Shown here in pieces: positions 29,401-34,298 of a DNA stretch of 64,000 nucleotides. This DNA is from an uncultured Pelagimonas sp. (GTDB lineage Bacteria > Pseudomonadota > Alphaproteobacteria > Rhodobacterales > Rhodobacteraceae). Location: assembly GCA_947497905.1 (NCBI GenBank), contig CANMIH010000012.1:62001-126000 (forward strand), in the 5' to 3' direction. The first letter of the stretch is position 1; each line of letters starts with the position of its first letter. The notes under the pieces were generated by a model. The model ran no database searches. It saw nothing but the letters and a program-made list of their open reading frames with translations, and was not told the origin of the DNA. Made by a program: the position numbers and the translations under genes.

Positions 29401-30468
29401 TCCCTCGGCTCCGCTGCTGTCTAGAATTGTTGACAGCCCTATGTCCGCTTCAAACCCCTGCGAAACCCCGCCCATGGTCAAGGCCCCTGACAGGTCGACC
29501 TGAGCTAGCGCATACCGCGCATCTTCGGCGATATTGACATAGCCAGATCCATCGACCTCATGAATACGGGCCGCCATATCAAAGCTGGTCCCGGGGGCAT
29601 CCCCTTTCCAGGTAAAGCTACTAAAATCCGTCGAAAAACCTAAGTTCGCGCCTGCCGAAGCTTCAACAAACAGGCCAAATTTCGCTACTTCGACCTGATC
29701 GACCTCCAGATCCAGCATGCCCAGCGTGACATCGGCATCTGCCGGTAGACCAAGTACGCCTCCCACTTCAAAAATAGGCGCAAAGGCAAAATCATGAATA
29801 TCGACGCCAAACTCACTAACAGAATTGCCGCTAATTGTGACCGAGCTGGCCAGCTCAAAGCGGATGGCCGCGGCATTAGCGCCAGCACCGGCAATGTCCA
29901 ATGGCAATGTCAGACCTGGAACAGCCTGTTGCAGCAGGTTGGTAAAATCAGCCACCACTTGGGGGAGATGGATGGAGACATCGACCGCATTTGCGCCATC
30001 CTGGGCAAAACTCACCAATGTATCATCACCAACGACGATGTCGTCGAGATCCAAAGATAGTTTGCTATCCGCCAGCGTGGAAAGTGCCGCGACCTGATCG
30101 CGCATTTCCTGAATCACGGCAGAAATCCGGTCCACCATTTCGGTCGCCGGGTTCAGGTCCACCACCTGATTTACATCATCGTTTACAGTGACCCCACGAG
30201 TATCTTCCACCAGTCCAGAAACAAGATCGAAGGCGCGGGCGGCGTCTTTCTCAAACTCCTCAAGAAAATTTGTCAGGGGATCTAGCTGATTGGCAAAGGT
30301 GGCTTGGATATTCGTCAGAACAGTGTCCAAAGCGGTTGACCCGGTGAGGTCCCACTCCAGATTTGCATCCAACATAACACGCGGTTCAAGCGGGACAGCA
30401 CGGGTATCAATTGCCAGTTCAGGCACCAGTTTGGAACCCTTGGAAGTGATCTGCTTATTCTGTCCCAT
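17446..30468 (-). CDS. Giant RTX-repeat protein with LEPR-type N-terminal motif, 4340 residues
   Basis: Very large acidic, Asp/Gly-rich protein, predicted secreted or surface-bound. There is no signal peptide. Instead residues 27-35 read LEPRVMLDA, the LEPR-type motif I know from N-termini of giant repetitive surface proteins. Residues about 40-2480 are long beta-rich repeats of uncertain family; parts (about 1380-1450, EISDTPVSVSIDEQAG) look flagellin-hook-IN-like. Residues about 2490-4160 carry RTX-like calcium-binding turns such as GGDGNDSFFGQLGKDILQGD and GNDGDDVLIGGGGSDSM, many degenerate, including three near-identical 112-residue units. The last 180 residues are mostly helical (IVLGQVIDQVLLHLEGAEVM) and end MQLALAAE, a possible C-terminal secretion region. 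The start has AGGGACGG upstream. Role (adhesion, S-layer-like coat, toxin) is not evident. Confidence 0.88.
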   Translation of the reverse strand: MGQNKQITSKGSKLVPELAIDTRAVPLEPRVMLDANLEWDLTGSTALDTVLTNIQATFANQLDPLTNFLEEFEKDAARAFDLVSGLVEDTRGVTVNDDVNQVVDLNPATEMVDRISAVIQEMRDQVAALSTLADSKLSLDLDDIVVGDDTLVSFAQDGANAVDVSIHLPQVVADFTNLLQQAVPGLTLPLDIAGAGANAAAIRFELASSVTISGNSVSEFGVDIHDFAFAPIFEVGGVLGLPADADVTLGMLDLEVDQVEVAKFGLFVEASAGANLGFSTDFSSFTWKGDAPGTSFDMAARIHEVDGSGYVNIAEDARYALAQVDLSGALTMGGVSQGFEADIGLSTILDSSGAEGRVQGLVTHAEVDFDLTLDDAGLPPELAQAISDSVNALATMGTEEVIGFLNDVGTAISSALRDASFDLAIPLTDIRLSSVIGQISDVFSGLANSFTINSGAFGFSQEDGSGNLEQIVSVLSQATTSQDGQSLTAAQLDALLAFDQLELAVLATDGTLTTLNVALDGAVANSSASVEDRIADLIGKLNTALGGHDITVALSLFGGLQITGSASPPTAQGSVALVGARRKSDGSTDDSITFADLGFDAGQLKTVVRAGSETVEEFNGLAIRFSGAVNSFELGTLDFSELAGVKSVRYTLMVDGEEQKVDVTSSTGTGFADLGQFISDFNAALTAQSFDIVVSSNGSGDGLKFDLGADEHRSFELSVDPTDLLRALNIEGLMGWVNAELTKVLPGVELVLTDKGELIFSLPDLEKTLTITTDDSVGFNADDLGLGLLNGVSLEAKLAAELNATFSAGMGIDLAGLAQAVIGTSGTANAVEANAATQSSSLDLVLDNVFLADLALRVDVSGSATDIIGSADVGIVSVAIGSEDASQNVLALDTALEATLVGRDSDGAFGGHLSYRALHKAVAERLEMVDGETVRIPAPGIASLLGRFDMKGGIVVDGEGQALNASDAPIANAVELVTVDPFDNSAPDELAEFLLRLGDVKVTVAGIDGINEDLIDGISLTIEDLQDLGGTSVVQLLSNNPDALAAIDGLSALEDGDILDTLSAIANMLVVVGDTLSDKMPFLAEDIPLLNLSILDQINFAKDFIDALKDLRDDPQSGLDVVHDELEKVFGHDTVTLTWDGDAQTILFDLEFKFLEDYQKSLPFNLDLAELLGDQLKDILGADLADVVSGFVDVSGDGELIFDPTLAMRFTFGIDLSPTLVKPTDPAVRDKALNELSTVSNFNLAPGGGNDLRITWYDTEAGTNKRADINLDDAETLGEVVDAIDAAVKAQFGATVSFSYDETTGQITLSDSDTQLVDTADVTAMFGADRVEASDVGGVLTVVLDAGFTDYAGARAFTIEISDTPVSVSIDEQAGRTQAEFIAALTTALQEARIDRGVLSDTGISLVDVPLSNLIDVVLEGGNIELRGTDFVTSLGYDAIGFAVSGEDVSKDIAFKVESLGGSNVARALGLDAYDSATEGDLTSDVIFEAVTVGTPRVYLDTEKTGIVAGFTAGVNDGLELKLGLGPVEVLVENGKALINAGDGSDDPANITLGINDIDGDSNAGQYDLSHIFDISSDPTLGYSDLFDVDVAIGIDIDLPLSDTLGLFDPTTDGLKWTADLLSTPDDFKLKDLTAANASALMEGVLIDLYNGGNIAIGTGLNELSLELPDLSDFLSNLNVLAILNDPKLVLGGLDMLLNQMQTIFDDYLSGISLPVIGDAIGSGVTFFDDFRLNVVAKALAWAETPNADGSYPTTVDFLTGVVNDALNDLLGTSGTQYLQAFLNTDGATEGSYLYVALNFNALIFDEMIDIDFDLGLPGFDLEVEDGSKVRMTLDYMVNIGFGYDGQGFFLLNDTDDPEIEIEFKVDAGSFEGSMSLFNLLGVEAKAVTLQKGQIASSAGSGGGTAEVSASLQADLYGDSGLEVKDPNSKPANGGAVTGDSAYRDFSGVEVKNALGETLDWEKVVYLAQLDTSNLISFDFVAAFDVQIGLSANVLDPTTGNPIEFGGTQVIPSVATELVFQGDYALTTGLNIDKVLFNQVRLDASVLYDALLAPILDPIKEFIDPLAKFFSVLANPPISYLTQILGNVFPILKIVDSIIQVSDSVLQFTQTLVNTGGMVVFGDYDFSGNADDMESGEKGVSSIDQSDISRSNAGAASQQPKFGVFGNPNNGLSIELPLLTDPFSAINILTGNFEEVDLVRARFTLFNFDTGVIDVADEVLSAMGAPGWVKSIIKSVFQATFEARFKAQFEVGYDMSGLANFVNSYDPERLLDGVFIAADPGSLVDAYLGASLRLNAGLAGINSSFGFGVELSFNDPNDDGKLRIPELIALIEASSGSDILGYLFRGTASYKIYLSIWAGISLPWPLPDLKWSTTVFNLQDSISFGGSKPPAQLATDLSETGNTAILNVGARAGASMSNIETDGNDVITVTGPNSPFQVHLNSDGQVQTGSFAEGAGAIIVPAGNGNNVVNLAGVNKDITTITYTGTGTDTISLPPQGLHVVFAGDGVDTISAPAGSTGTYVIFGEAGADQVNIPSGNVIYFGDADFGMKDLFLQTFANGGVSKSAVLNLLGLNADGTVNSSANANYKVSDGQKVNLHDLLISYTETTQLKAAKDVETVTVGSGNHTILTGGGADRITGALNGTGTVTVLSGAGADRVTVGGNDVYVEGGAGSDIIQVNGAETEVWGWGKAAGVDGLPTNNDALSALSLKDGADIMIGGDGNDSFFGQLGKDILQGDGGADSLSGGLENDLINGGTFHMSDSSGATLVLSDIDLTGQLRSGLVVSSVGDADGNDTIAGNDGDDVLIGGGGSDSMLGGLGNDILLGDFGSVTLSSSLVAKQAVTILDTDARGGTDQLFGEDGNDILVGGAADAGQPETLEDFQGNNIILGDFGQISGARILENATHISGTASINGGADLIRTGRGNDMIVGGEGNDTLQSGLGADIILGDLGVIDITGLTITGIADDADGNDQITLGVDTPSEYSTPALPDLFDMVVAGGGNDTIEAQSAGLAAMADSGVITVDALALNALRTYVAPSAGASQEVLDADVRTRRLIGSLIKTMTSAGHASDGADVLTTQGGTVTAVLGGGSDQATLADGEVYVLGDDGAIQMTSNSDHTGREVAMTTAAGVVSAGNDTVASQTGDAVIVGGLGADSLSSGTGDHVILADDGTLTRDDRTAELGISIQTTAAATDGADHVTVTDGVMHIVTGTGSDTVQGGNGDMTLLAGSGSVALTAAERVISSEGADADGDDVVTLGNGEKFVALGLGNDRATLGNGHTRLLGDAGEIRLTRATGALSVSTNGLTSGGDDTVTTLDGDDRVVLGTGHDSADLGEGANIAVGDNGSLTVDAALTRVMSTDALHGGNDSITTGMGADLVVAGSGDDTLSLGDGDNRALADNGEMEITAASTTLTSTDDSIGGNDSVTSGTGSDWVVLGTGADTATLGDGANMAIGDNGLLEVDASVTRLTSRSANHGGHDSIATGTGLDLVVAGSGDDTLSLGDGDNRALADNGVMEITAASTTLTSSDDSIGGNDSVTSGTGSDWVVLGVGSDTAALGEGANMAIGDSGLLEVDASVTRLTSRSADHGGHDSIATGTGMDLVVAGSGDDTLSLGDGHNRALADNGVMEITATSTTLTSTDDSIGGNDSVVTGTGSDWIVLGIGADHARLGAGDNLALGDNGVLTKTATTESLVTQSPSLGGNDTVISLSGHDHVVLGQGADLADLGEGNNVVLGDNGGLTLDATSLILEATDRTLGAADTVALGAGHDIAILGVGSDHATLGDGDNRALGDNGRIEMSFAGTSRLEATDGADGADTVLSGTGLDVILGGLGSDSIHAGAGANTLLGDMGFVTQEGGLAAAATRTASTADFGNGGQDTLTTLEGVDVVLAGANDDSVSTGAGEDLVVGDDGRWVSAHPTGLGRAQTTVLQSGGNDWIDAGADNDLVMASQGHDTVQAQEGEDVVLGDDGDVTFRNETDVETLVLTNITLGGDDLITAQGGSGDNVLIGQAGADTMIGGTSDDLMIGDLATVIFASYQTVMPGQSVVDRLSDMVGIEPNLGFDDSISGAEGDDFIMGGFGGDTLRGQDGQDFLIGETVIYKRTWAPQPDGTITEELTIDTNFAYLDGGYDFIHAGEGADIAVGGLGPDMFFGNTRDDLLQSDGYAGIFRATWGTLGYADATPHRALYTSNYAGSGATDVVSAAQEKDSIGVPLKFEDLGAEPEEKAKQQIEGKSAISEGYQSESAPEIVLGQVIDQVLLHLEGAEVMGALAETMAAGADLDLARAALMQSVMSQLAGAANMDAATFEQLISQIVDHILSRVASEAAQARTLSEDTPMQLALAAE
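19430..20400 (-). repeat. Three tandem near-identical 336-bp (112-residue) repeats inside the giant RTX gene
   Basis: Equivalent positions recur every 336 bp (for example GTCATCCG at 19552, 19888 and 20224). Each unit encodes the series GSGDDTLSLGDG, LADNG, MEIT, LTSTDDSIGGNDSV, GSDWVVLG, GANMAIGD, GLLEVDASVTRLTSRS and HGGHDSI. Copies differ at only scattered bases, whereas flanking RTX turns are diverged, which points to recent duplication or gene conversion. Outer limits are approximate. Confidence 0.8.
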
Positions 30469-30543
30469 ATCCGTCCCTATCGTCTCGTCCTACGCGCCTT
30501 TTTCCAAGGCTTTGCGCACCTGGCATCAAATGCCAAAAATCGT

Positions 30544-31641
30544 TTAAAACTTTGTATTCAATGAAAAATAGAAGCGATTGGTATCATCACTTGGAAAGGT
30601 ATTGATAGCTTTGGCAACACCGAACTCCATCGCCCCAAAACCACTATTCCAATAGGCCGAGACACCCACGCTTGACCGCCAGTTCTGAGCATCATCGATG
30701 CCGCTCACACCGGGCAGCCCCCAGGCGCTGCCAAAATCTGCAAAGAGCCCCGCTGCAAATCGCTCACCTTGTACTGGGGCTAGCATTTCAAGACTCGCAG
30801 TGGCGTATTTGGTGCCCCCAAGCGCATCGCCCGTGGTCAGATCGTGCGGCCCGGCCGCGCCCCAGGCAAACCCGCGTGGCGCATGCCCTCCCAAAAACGC
30901 TCGATCCAACACATGCACATAACCATCATTGCCGCGACCGCGGATGGCACCGCCCTCCATCGCGACGCGCCAGACCGACGCACCTAAAAGAGGCTGAGTG
31001 GCCTCAAAGCCCGCATTTACACGGGTGGACCCGCGATAACCATTGCCGTCGACGGCAAAGCGCAGACCCGCATGAGCCGACATGCCCGGATCAAGCAATC
31101 CGCGATCCAAAGAGGTGTCATAGCGCAGAGCCACTCCAGCCCCCGCCGCTCGGCTGGTGCCCGCATCCTGCTGCAAAACCGGCGACAGCCCGGCGTTCAG
31201 GTCGTCCAGACGATCTTGCTGCCAGAACAGGCTACCTGACCAGCGCAGATTTTTAGACAGAGCCGCACTGTAGCTCAGTTCGACTTTGCTACGTTGCTCT
31301 GAATAGGGGCGATTGTCCCAGTCCGACTGCGACGCGGTGAGTGACAGAGCAAGCTCCGCGTCACGGCCCAATCCCGTGTCGCCCAGGCTCCAACGACGGG
31401 TCACTGCCAAGCTAGAAGCACGCCCCTCGGCACCGCCACGATGTGACAGGTTCACATCAACCCCTGTGCCAAACAGGTTATCGACATCAAGACCGATATC
31501 CGCAGTCGCTCCATAAACCGTTGAATAACTGGCACCGACCGTGGCGGTTCCCCCGCCTCCAGTGGCCTGCGCCATAGCCTGGGTTGCGCCTAGACTGGTC
31601 AGCAGCACCAAGGCCCATCCGCGTGTCACTCCAATGGTCAT
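30544..31641 (-). CDS. Omp85-like outer-membrane beta-barrel without POTRA domains
   Basis: Outer-membrane protein of 365 residues. A signal peptide of about 25 residues (VLLTSLGATQAMAQ) is followed directly by alternating amphipathic strands. LGGHAPRGFAWGAAGPHD corresponds to the loop-6 RGF/RGY motif of the Omp85/two-partner-secretion (bacterial surface antigen D15) superfamily. The protein ends FYFSLNTKF with a C-terminal aromatic residue, as in barrel proteins. No POTRA domain precedes the barrel, unlike BamA, TamA or FhaC. Its start overlaps the adaptor gene as ATGA. It lies 75 bp before the giant RTX gene and is likely dedicated to that protein's export or surface anchoring. Confidence 0.78.
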   Translation of the reverse strand: MTIGVTRGWALVLLTSLGATQAMAQATGGGGTATVGASYSTVYGATADIGLDVDNLFGTGVDVNLSHRGGAEGRASSLAVTRRWSLGDTGLGRDAELALSLTASQSDWDNRPYSEQRSKVELSYSAALSKNLRWSGSLFWQQDRLDDLNAGLSPVLQQDAGTSRAAGAGVALRYDTSLDRGLLDPGMSAHAGLRFAVDGNGYRGSTRVNAGFEATQPLLGASVWRVAMEGGAIRGRGNDGYVHVLDRAFLGGHAPRGFAWGAAGPHDLTTGDALGGTKYATASLEMLAPVQGERFAAGLFADFGSAWGLPGVSGIDDAQNWRSSVGVSAYWNSGFGAMEFGVAKAINTFPSDDTNRFYFSLNTKF

Positions 31642-32492
31642 TCTGCGCCCCCCAGAACGGTCATTTCACATTTGCTCCCTGGAAGCACTGCGTTGTTTTC
31701 CAGACGGAAAAATGCGCTAACGGTGTTTGAGGCAAGGTCTGCTACCGGTGAAACATGATCCAATTCCACCGATAAGGGCTTGCCTTTGGCGCCATTGATC
31801 ACCACCGAAAATTCCTCTTGAGCCACCAGCCCCGCCAAAAGTGCGGCGGGTACAAAGGCTTCGACCCGTAGCGGCTGATTGACATAAATAACGGCCAAAG
31901 GCTCGCCCGCGGCTGTTTCGCCCGGATCGATCAGCGCCTCGTCAAGAACCCCATCCACAGGACTGCGCAGCTGCATGCTATTTATAACGGCCTGCGCGCG
32001 CTGCACCTCAAGCACAGAGAGGGCAAGTGCCTGCATTTCTTGCGCAATCTCGGCCTCAGCCAGACTAAGCTCAAGCGCTGCGGCGTCATGCTCGGACGCA
32101 GCAACGGCCTTACGCGCGCGCGCCTGCGCCAGTCGTGCCTCTTTGATCCTCGCTCCATCACGCCGCACAATCGCCGCCTCTAACCGGGTGCGATCGCCTG
32201 CGCGGGCCTCTGCTAGCGCAAGCTCGGCGCGCAAAACCCGAGTATCCAGCTCAATCAGCAGGTCACCTTTGGCCACATGCTGGCCTGGGCGCACATGGAC
32301 TTTCGCGACGATCCCTGGCGCCGGCGCCGCCAGTGCCACCTCACGCAGTGGCTTTACCGTGCAATTTATGGAGCGCCCACCTCCGGACAGCGCCGCAAAA
32401 GCTTCACGGGATGTCACCTCTTGGGCAGAGGCCTCCCCAGCGAAAGCAACTGCTGACAAGAGTATCGGTATCAGCGAATTACAGCGGCGCAT
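31638..32492 (-). CDS. Periplasmic adaptor (membrane fusion protein) of HlyD/RND type
   Basis: Protein of 284 residues with an N-terminal signal sequence (LIPILLSAVAFAGEASAQ). The layout is that of short RND-type adaptors: first lipoyl half (PAPGIVAKVHVRPGQHVAKG), a helical hairpin of about 80 residues rich in Ala, Arg and Glu, second lipoyl half (LRSPVDGVLDEALIDPGE), then a beta-barrel (PLRVEAFVPAALLAGL). The ATG at 32492 lies inside the end of the TolC-like gene (14-bp overlap) with GGAGCGG upstream and opens with the signal sequence. The longer frame is out of family. It would bridge the TolC-like lipoprotein to an inner-membrane component; no RND pump or ABC ATPase is encoded next to it. 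Confidence 0.82.
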   Translation of the reverse strand: MRRCNSLIPILLSAVAFAGEASAQEVTSREAFAALSGGGRSINCTVKPLREVALAAPAPGIVAKVHVRPGQHVAKGDLLIELDTRVLRAELALAEARAGDRTRLEAAIVRRDGARIKEARLAQARARKAVAASEHDAAALELSLAEAEIAQEMQALALSVLEVQRAQAVINSMQLRSPVDGVLDEALIDPGETAAGEPLAVIYVNQPLRVEAFVPAALLAGLVAQEEFSVVINGAKGKPLSVELDHVSPVADLASNTVSAFFRLENNAVLPGSKCEMTVLGGAE

Positions 32493-33954
32493 TGCCAAGA
32501 TCCGCTCCGACGAGATACTGCAACCGCCCCCAGGCGCGCAGATATTCTGACTGATAGAAAAAGGCCCTCTCACGCGCCACTTCCAGACGCAGCTTCCGAG
32601 CAGCCACAGCAATATCGGCCGACTGTCCTGTTTCGCTCCGCGCCTCTTCTGAGCGCAATGCGCGACGTGCGGCCGAGACAGCTCGCCCAGCCTGCCCCAT
32701 GGCCTTGTTCAATTCCCCCAATCGCGCATGCGTGGTGCGGATGCTGGTTTCCAGTTCGCGCCGCTGCGCATGATAATCCAGCACGGCGCTGCGCGCGGCC
32801 ACCGTCGCCGGCAACATAGTGTAGCCTTCTCCGGTTGCGTTGAACAAAGGAATGGTCAGCGCGACCCCAACTGTGGTGTCTTCAGTGACCGACCCGCCTC
32901 CAAAGCGGCTATCTGCACGATCTTCTTTTTTGATTGAGGCGTAGGCCATCAGAACCGGCGAAAAGTCATCCGCCAGAGCTGTTTTGCGCTCCAGATCAGC
33001 CCCGACTGCGGTCAAGGCCGCTGCCATAACAAGTGGATTTTCCTGCAAGCCCGTCGCTACCGCCTGTGCGGCGCTCACTTTACGCTCAGCACCAACAATT
33101 TCGCGCGGTAGGCTCAATTTTGGCACATCAGTAACCGCAACACCGGTGAGGCGCGCCAGGCTCCCCATGGCTTCCGCATATTTTGCGGCGTTCAGCGCTT
33201 CCTCAGCGGCCAAACTCGCGCGCTCGGACGCAAGTGACGACTTTTGAATTGCATCCCCCAGCCCGCTTTCGTCCAGAACCGACTGGCTGGTGATCTGGCG
33301 GGACAACAGCGACATCCTGCGGCGCAGCATCTGGGACTGTGTCTTGGCCTGACCAGCAACCACATAGGCATCAAAAACCTCAAACGCCACGTCGCGCACT
33401 GTGCGGATGTATTCAACCTCGGCCAAAGACCGGGCGTTGCTGGCATGTTGGATACCAAAAATGCGCGCCAGATCGAATATAGGCTGCTCAAGGCGTAGTT
33501 GCTGGGTTTGGACAGGATATTTCGCTTCACCTTGCTGGAACACCGCATTGTCGGTTTCGACGACAACCTGATTCACATTGCTCTGATCGAGGATAAGCTT
33601 GACCTGAGGCAGATAGCCAAAAATTGCGTTCAGGCGACGCGCATCTGCGAGATTGATCCCCTGCGCCGCAGCACCGATACGTGGATTGCGCTCAAGCGCC
33701 GCAACCAGAAAGGCGCCAAGTTCTTGGGTATCCGCGTCTTGCAGGTCGCCATGTGCACCAGAAAGATCGTTGCTTTTATCTCCCCGAGCGACGGCCTTGC
33801 TCAAGCGGGCATCAAGCCGCTCCTGCGCCTTGGTGTCCAAACCGTTATCCATGAGATTCATGAGCCGCACATCGGTGGCCTTATTGGTTGCATTCTCACA
33901 ACCGGAAAGTAAGACGCCAGCCAAAACCGCGCCGCACAACAACCTCTGCCTCAT
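32479..33954 (-). CDS. TolC-family outer-membrane factor, lipoprotein
   Basis: Outer-membrane channel protein of 491 residues. The N-terminus has a lipobox LLSGC with Cys19 as lipidation site, as in many OprM-type factors. Two OEP repeats follow, with ALERNPRIGAAAQGINLADA and a long helical hairpin in the first half and a second around VGVALTIPLFNATGEGYTML, where the PLF strand is family-typical. The ATG at 33954 is the first of the block, so the promoter of the giant-RTX operon should lie in the 344-bp gap shared with the divergent chemoreceptor gene. The adaptor gene overlaps its 3' end, implying that they work together. Confidence 0.86.
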   Translation of the reverse strand: MRQRLLCGAVLAGVLLSGCENATNKATDVRLMNLMDNGLDTKAQERLDARLSKAVARGDKSNDLSGAHGDLQDADTQELGAFLVAALERNPRIGAAAQGINLADARRLNAIFGYLPQVKLILDQSNVNQVVVETDNAVFQQGEAKYPVQTQQLRLEQPIFDLARIFGIQHASNARSLAEVEYIRTVRDVAFEVFDAYVVAGQAKTQSQMLRRRMSLLSRQITSQSVLDESGLGDAIQKSSLASERASLAAEEALNAAKYAEAMGSLARLTGVAVTDVPKLSLPREIVGAERKVSAAQAVATGLQENPLVMAAALTAVGADLERKTALADDFSPVLMAYASIKKEDRADSRFGGGSVTEDTTVGVALTIPLFNATGEGYTMLPATVAARSAVLDYHAQRRELETSIRTTHARLGELNKAMGQAGRAVSAARRALRSEEARSETGQSADIAVAARKLRLEVARERAFFYQSEYLRAWGRLQYLVGADLGNAPL

Positions 33955-34298
33955 AATCCCCCGCAGACTTCAATTTGCTTTTGTGCGCAACACCGACGCT
34001 GAACCGTTAAAAAAATCATATTTTTTCGATAAATACGCAAAATTCGAGTCACCGGTCAACATGCTCACGCAAGAAACTCCGACACTGAGACTGTCGGGTG
34101 CGGGGAGAAGTGCGCTCTTCGATGTCTGCCGTTGACCAATGCATTTGGCGCCAGAGGATACGAAGTTTAGACCGACGTCTTACCGGCTCATGAATATACT
34201 CCGAAAGAAACCTTAAATTCGGAACAAAAAATCACTCTTTAACGAGCCGTTATTTCAGTTTGCCCAAAAATAGGGCAAGTATTTTGGAGTAATTGGTG
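33955..34298. promoter_or_regulatory. Divergent promoter region with two inverted repeats
   Basis: This 344-bp gap separates the TolC-like gene (minus) from the chemoreceptor (plus). It holds an AT-rich stretch (about 34008-34045), the inverted repeat CCGACA-N7-TGTCGG (34079-34097) and TTGCCC-aaaaata-GGGCAA (34260-34278), which ends 20 bp before the chemoreceptor ATG. No coding sequence is supported. The repeats may be operators, one per promoter, or a short leader hairpin. Confidence 0.4.

Noticed and set aside
17446-30468. The repeats as a CRISPR array or as intergenic satellite DNA
   Set aside because: The repeats are in frame within one continuous coding sequence and encode RTX-type turns, with no spacer structure.
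30521-30535. Short stem TGGCAT/ATGCCA before the giant gene as terminator
   Set aside because: Only 6 bp with a 3-nt loop and no T-run in the direction of transcription.
34200-34260. Sigma-28 type promoter before the chemoreceptor
   Set aside because: A GCCGTTAT-like element is present, but the TAAA-like element is about 24 bp away, which does not fit the usual spacing.
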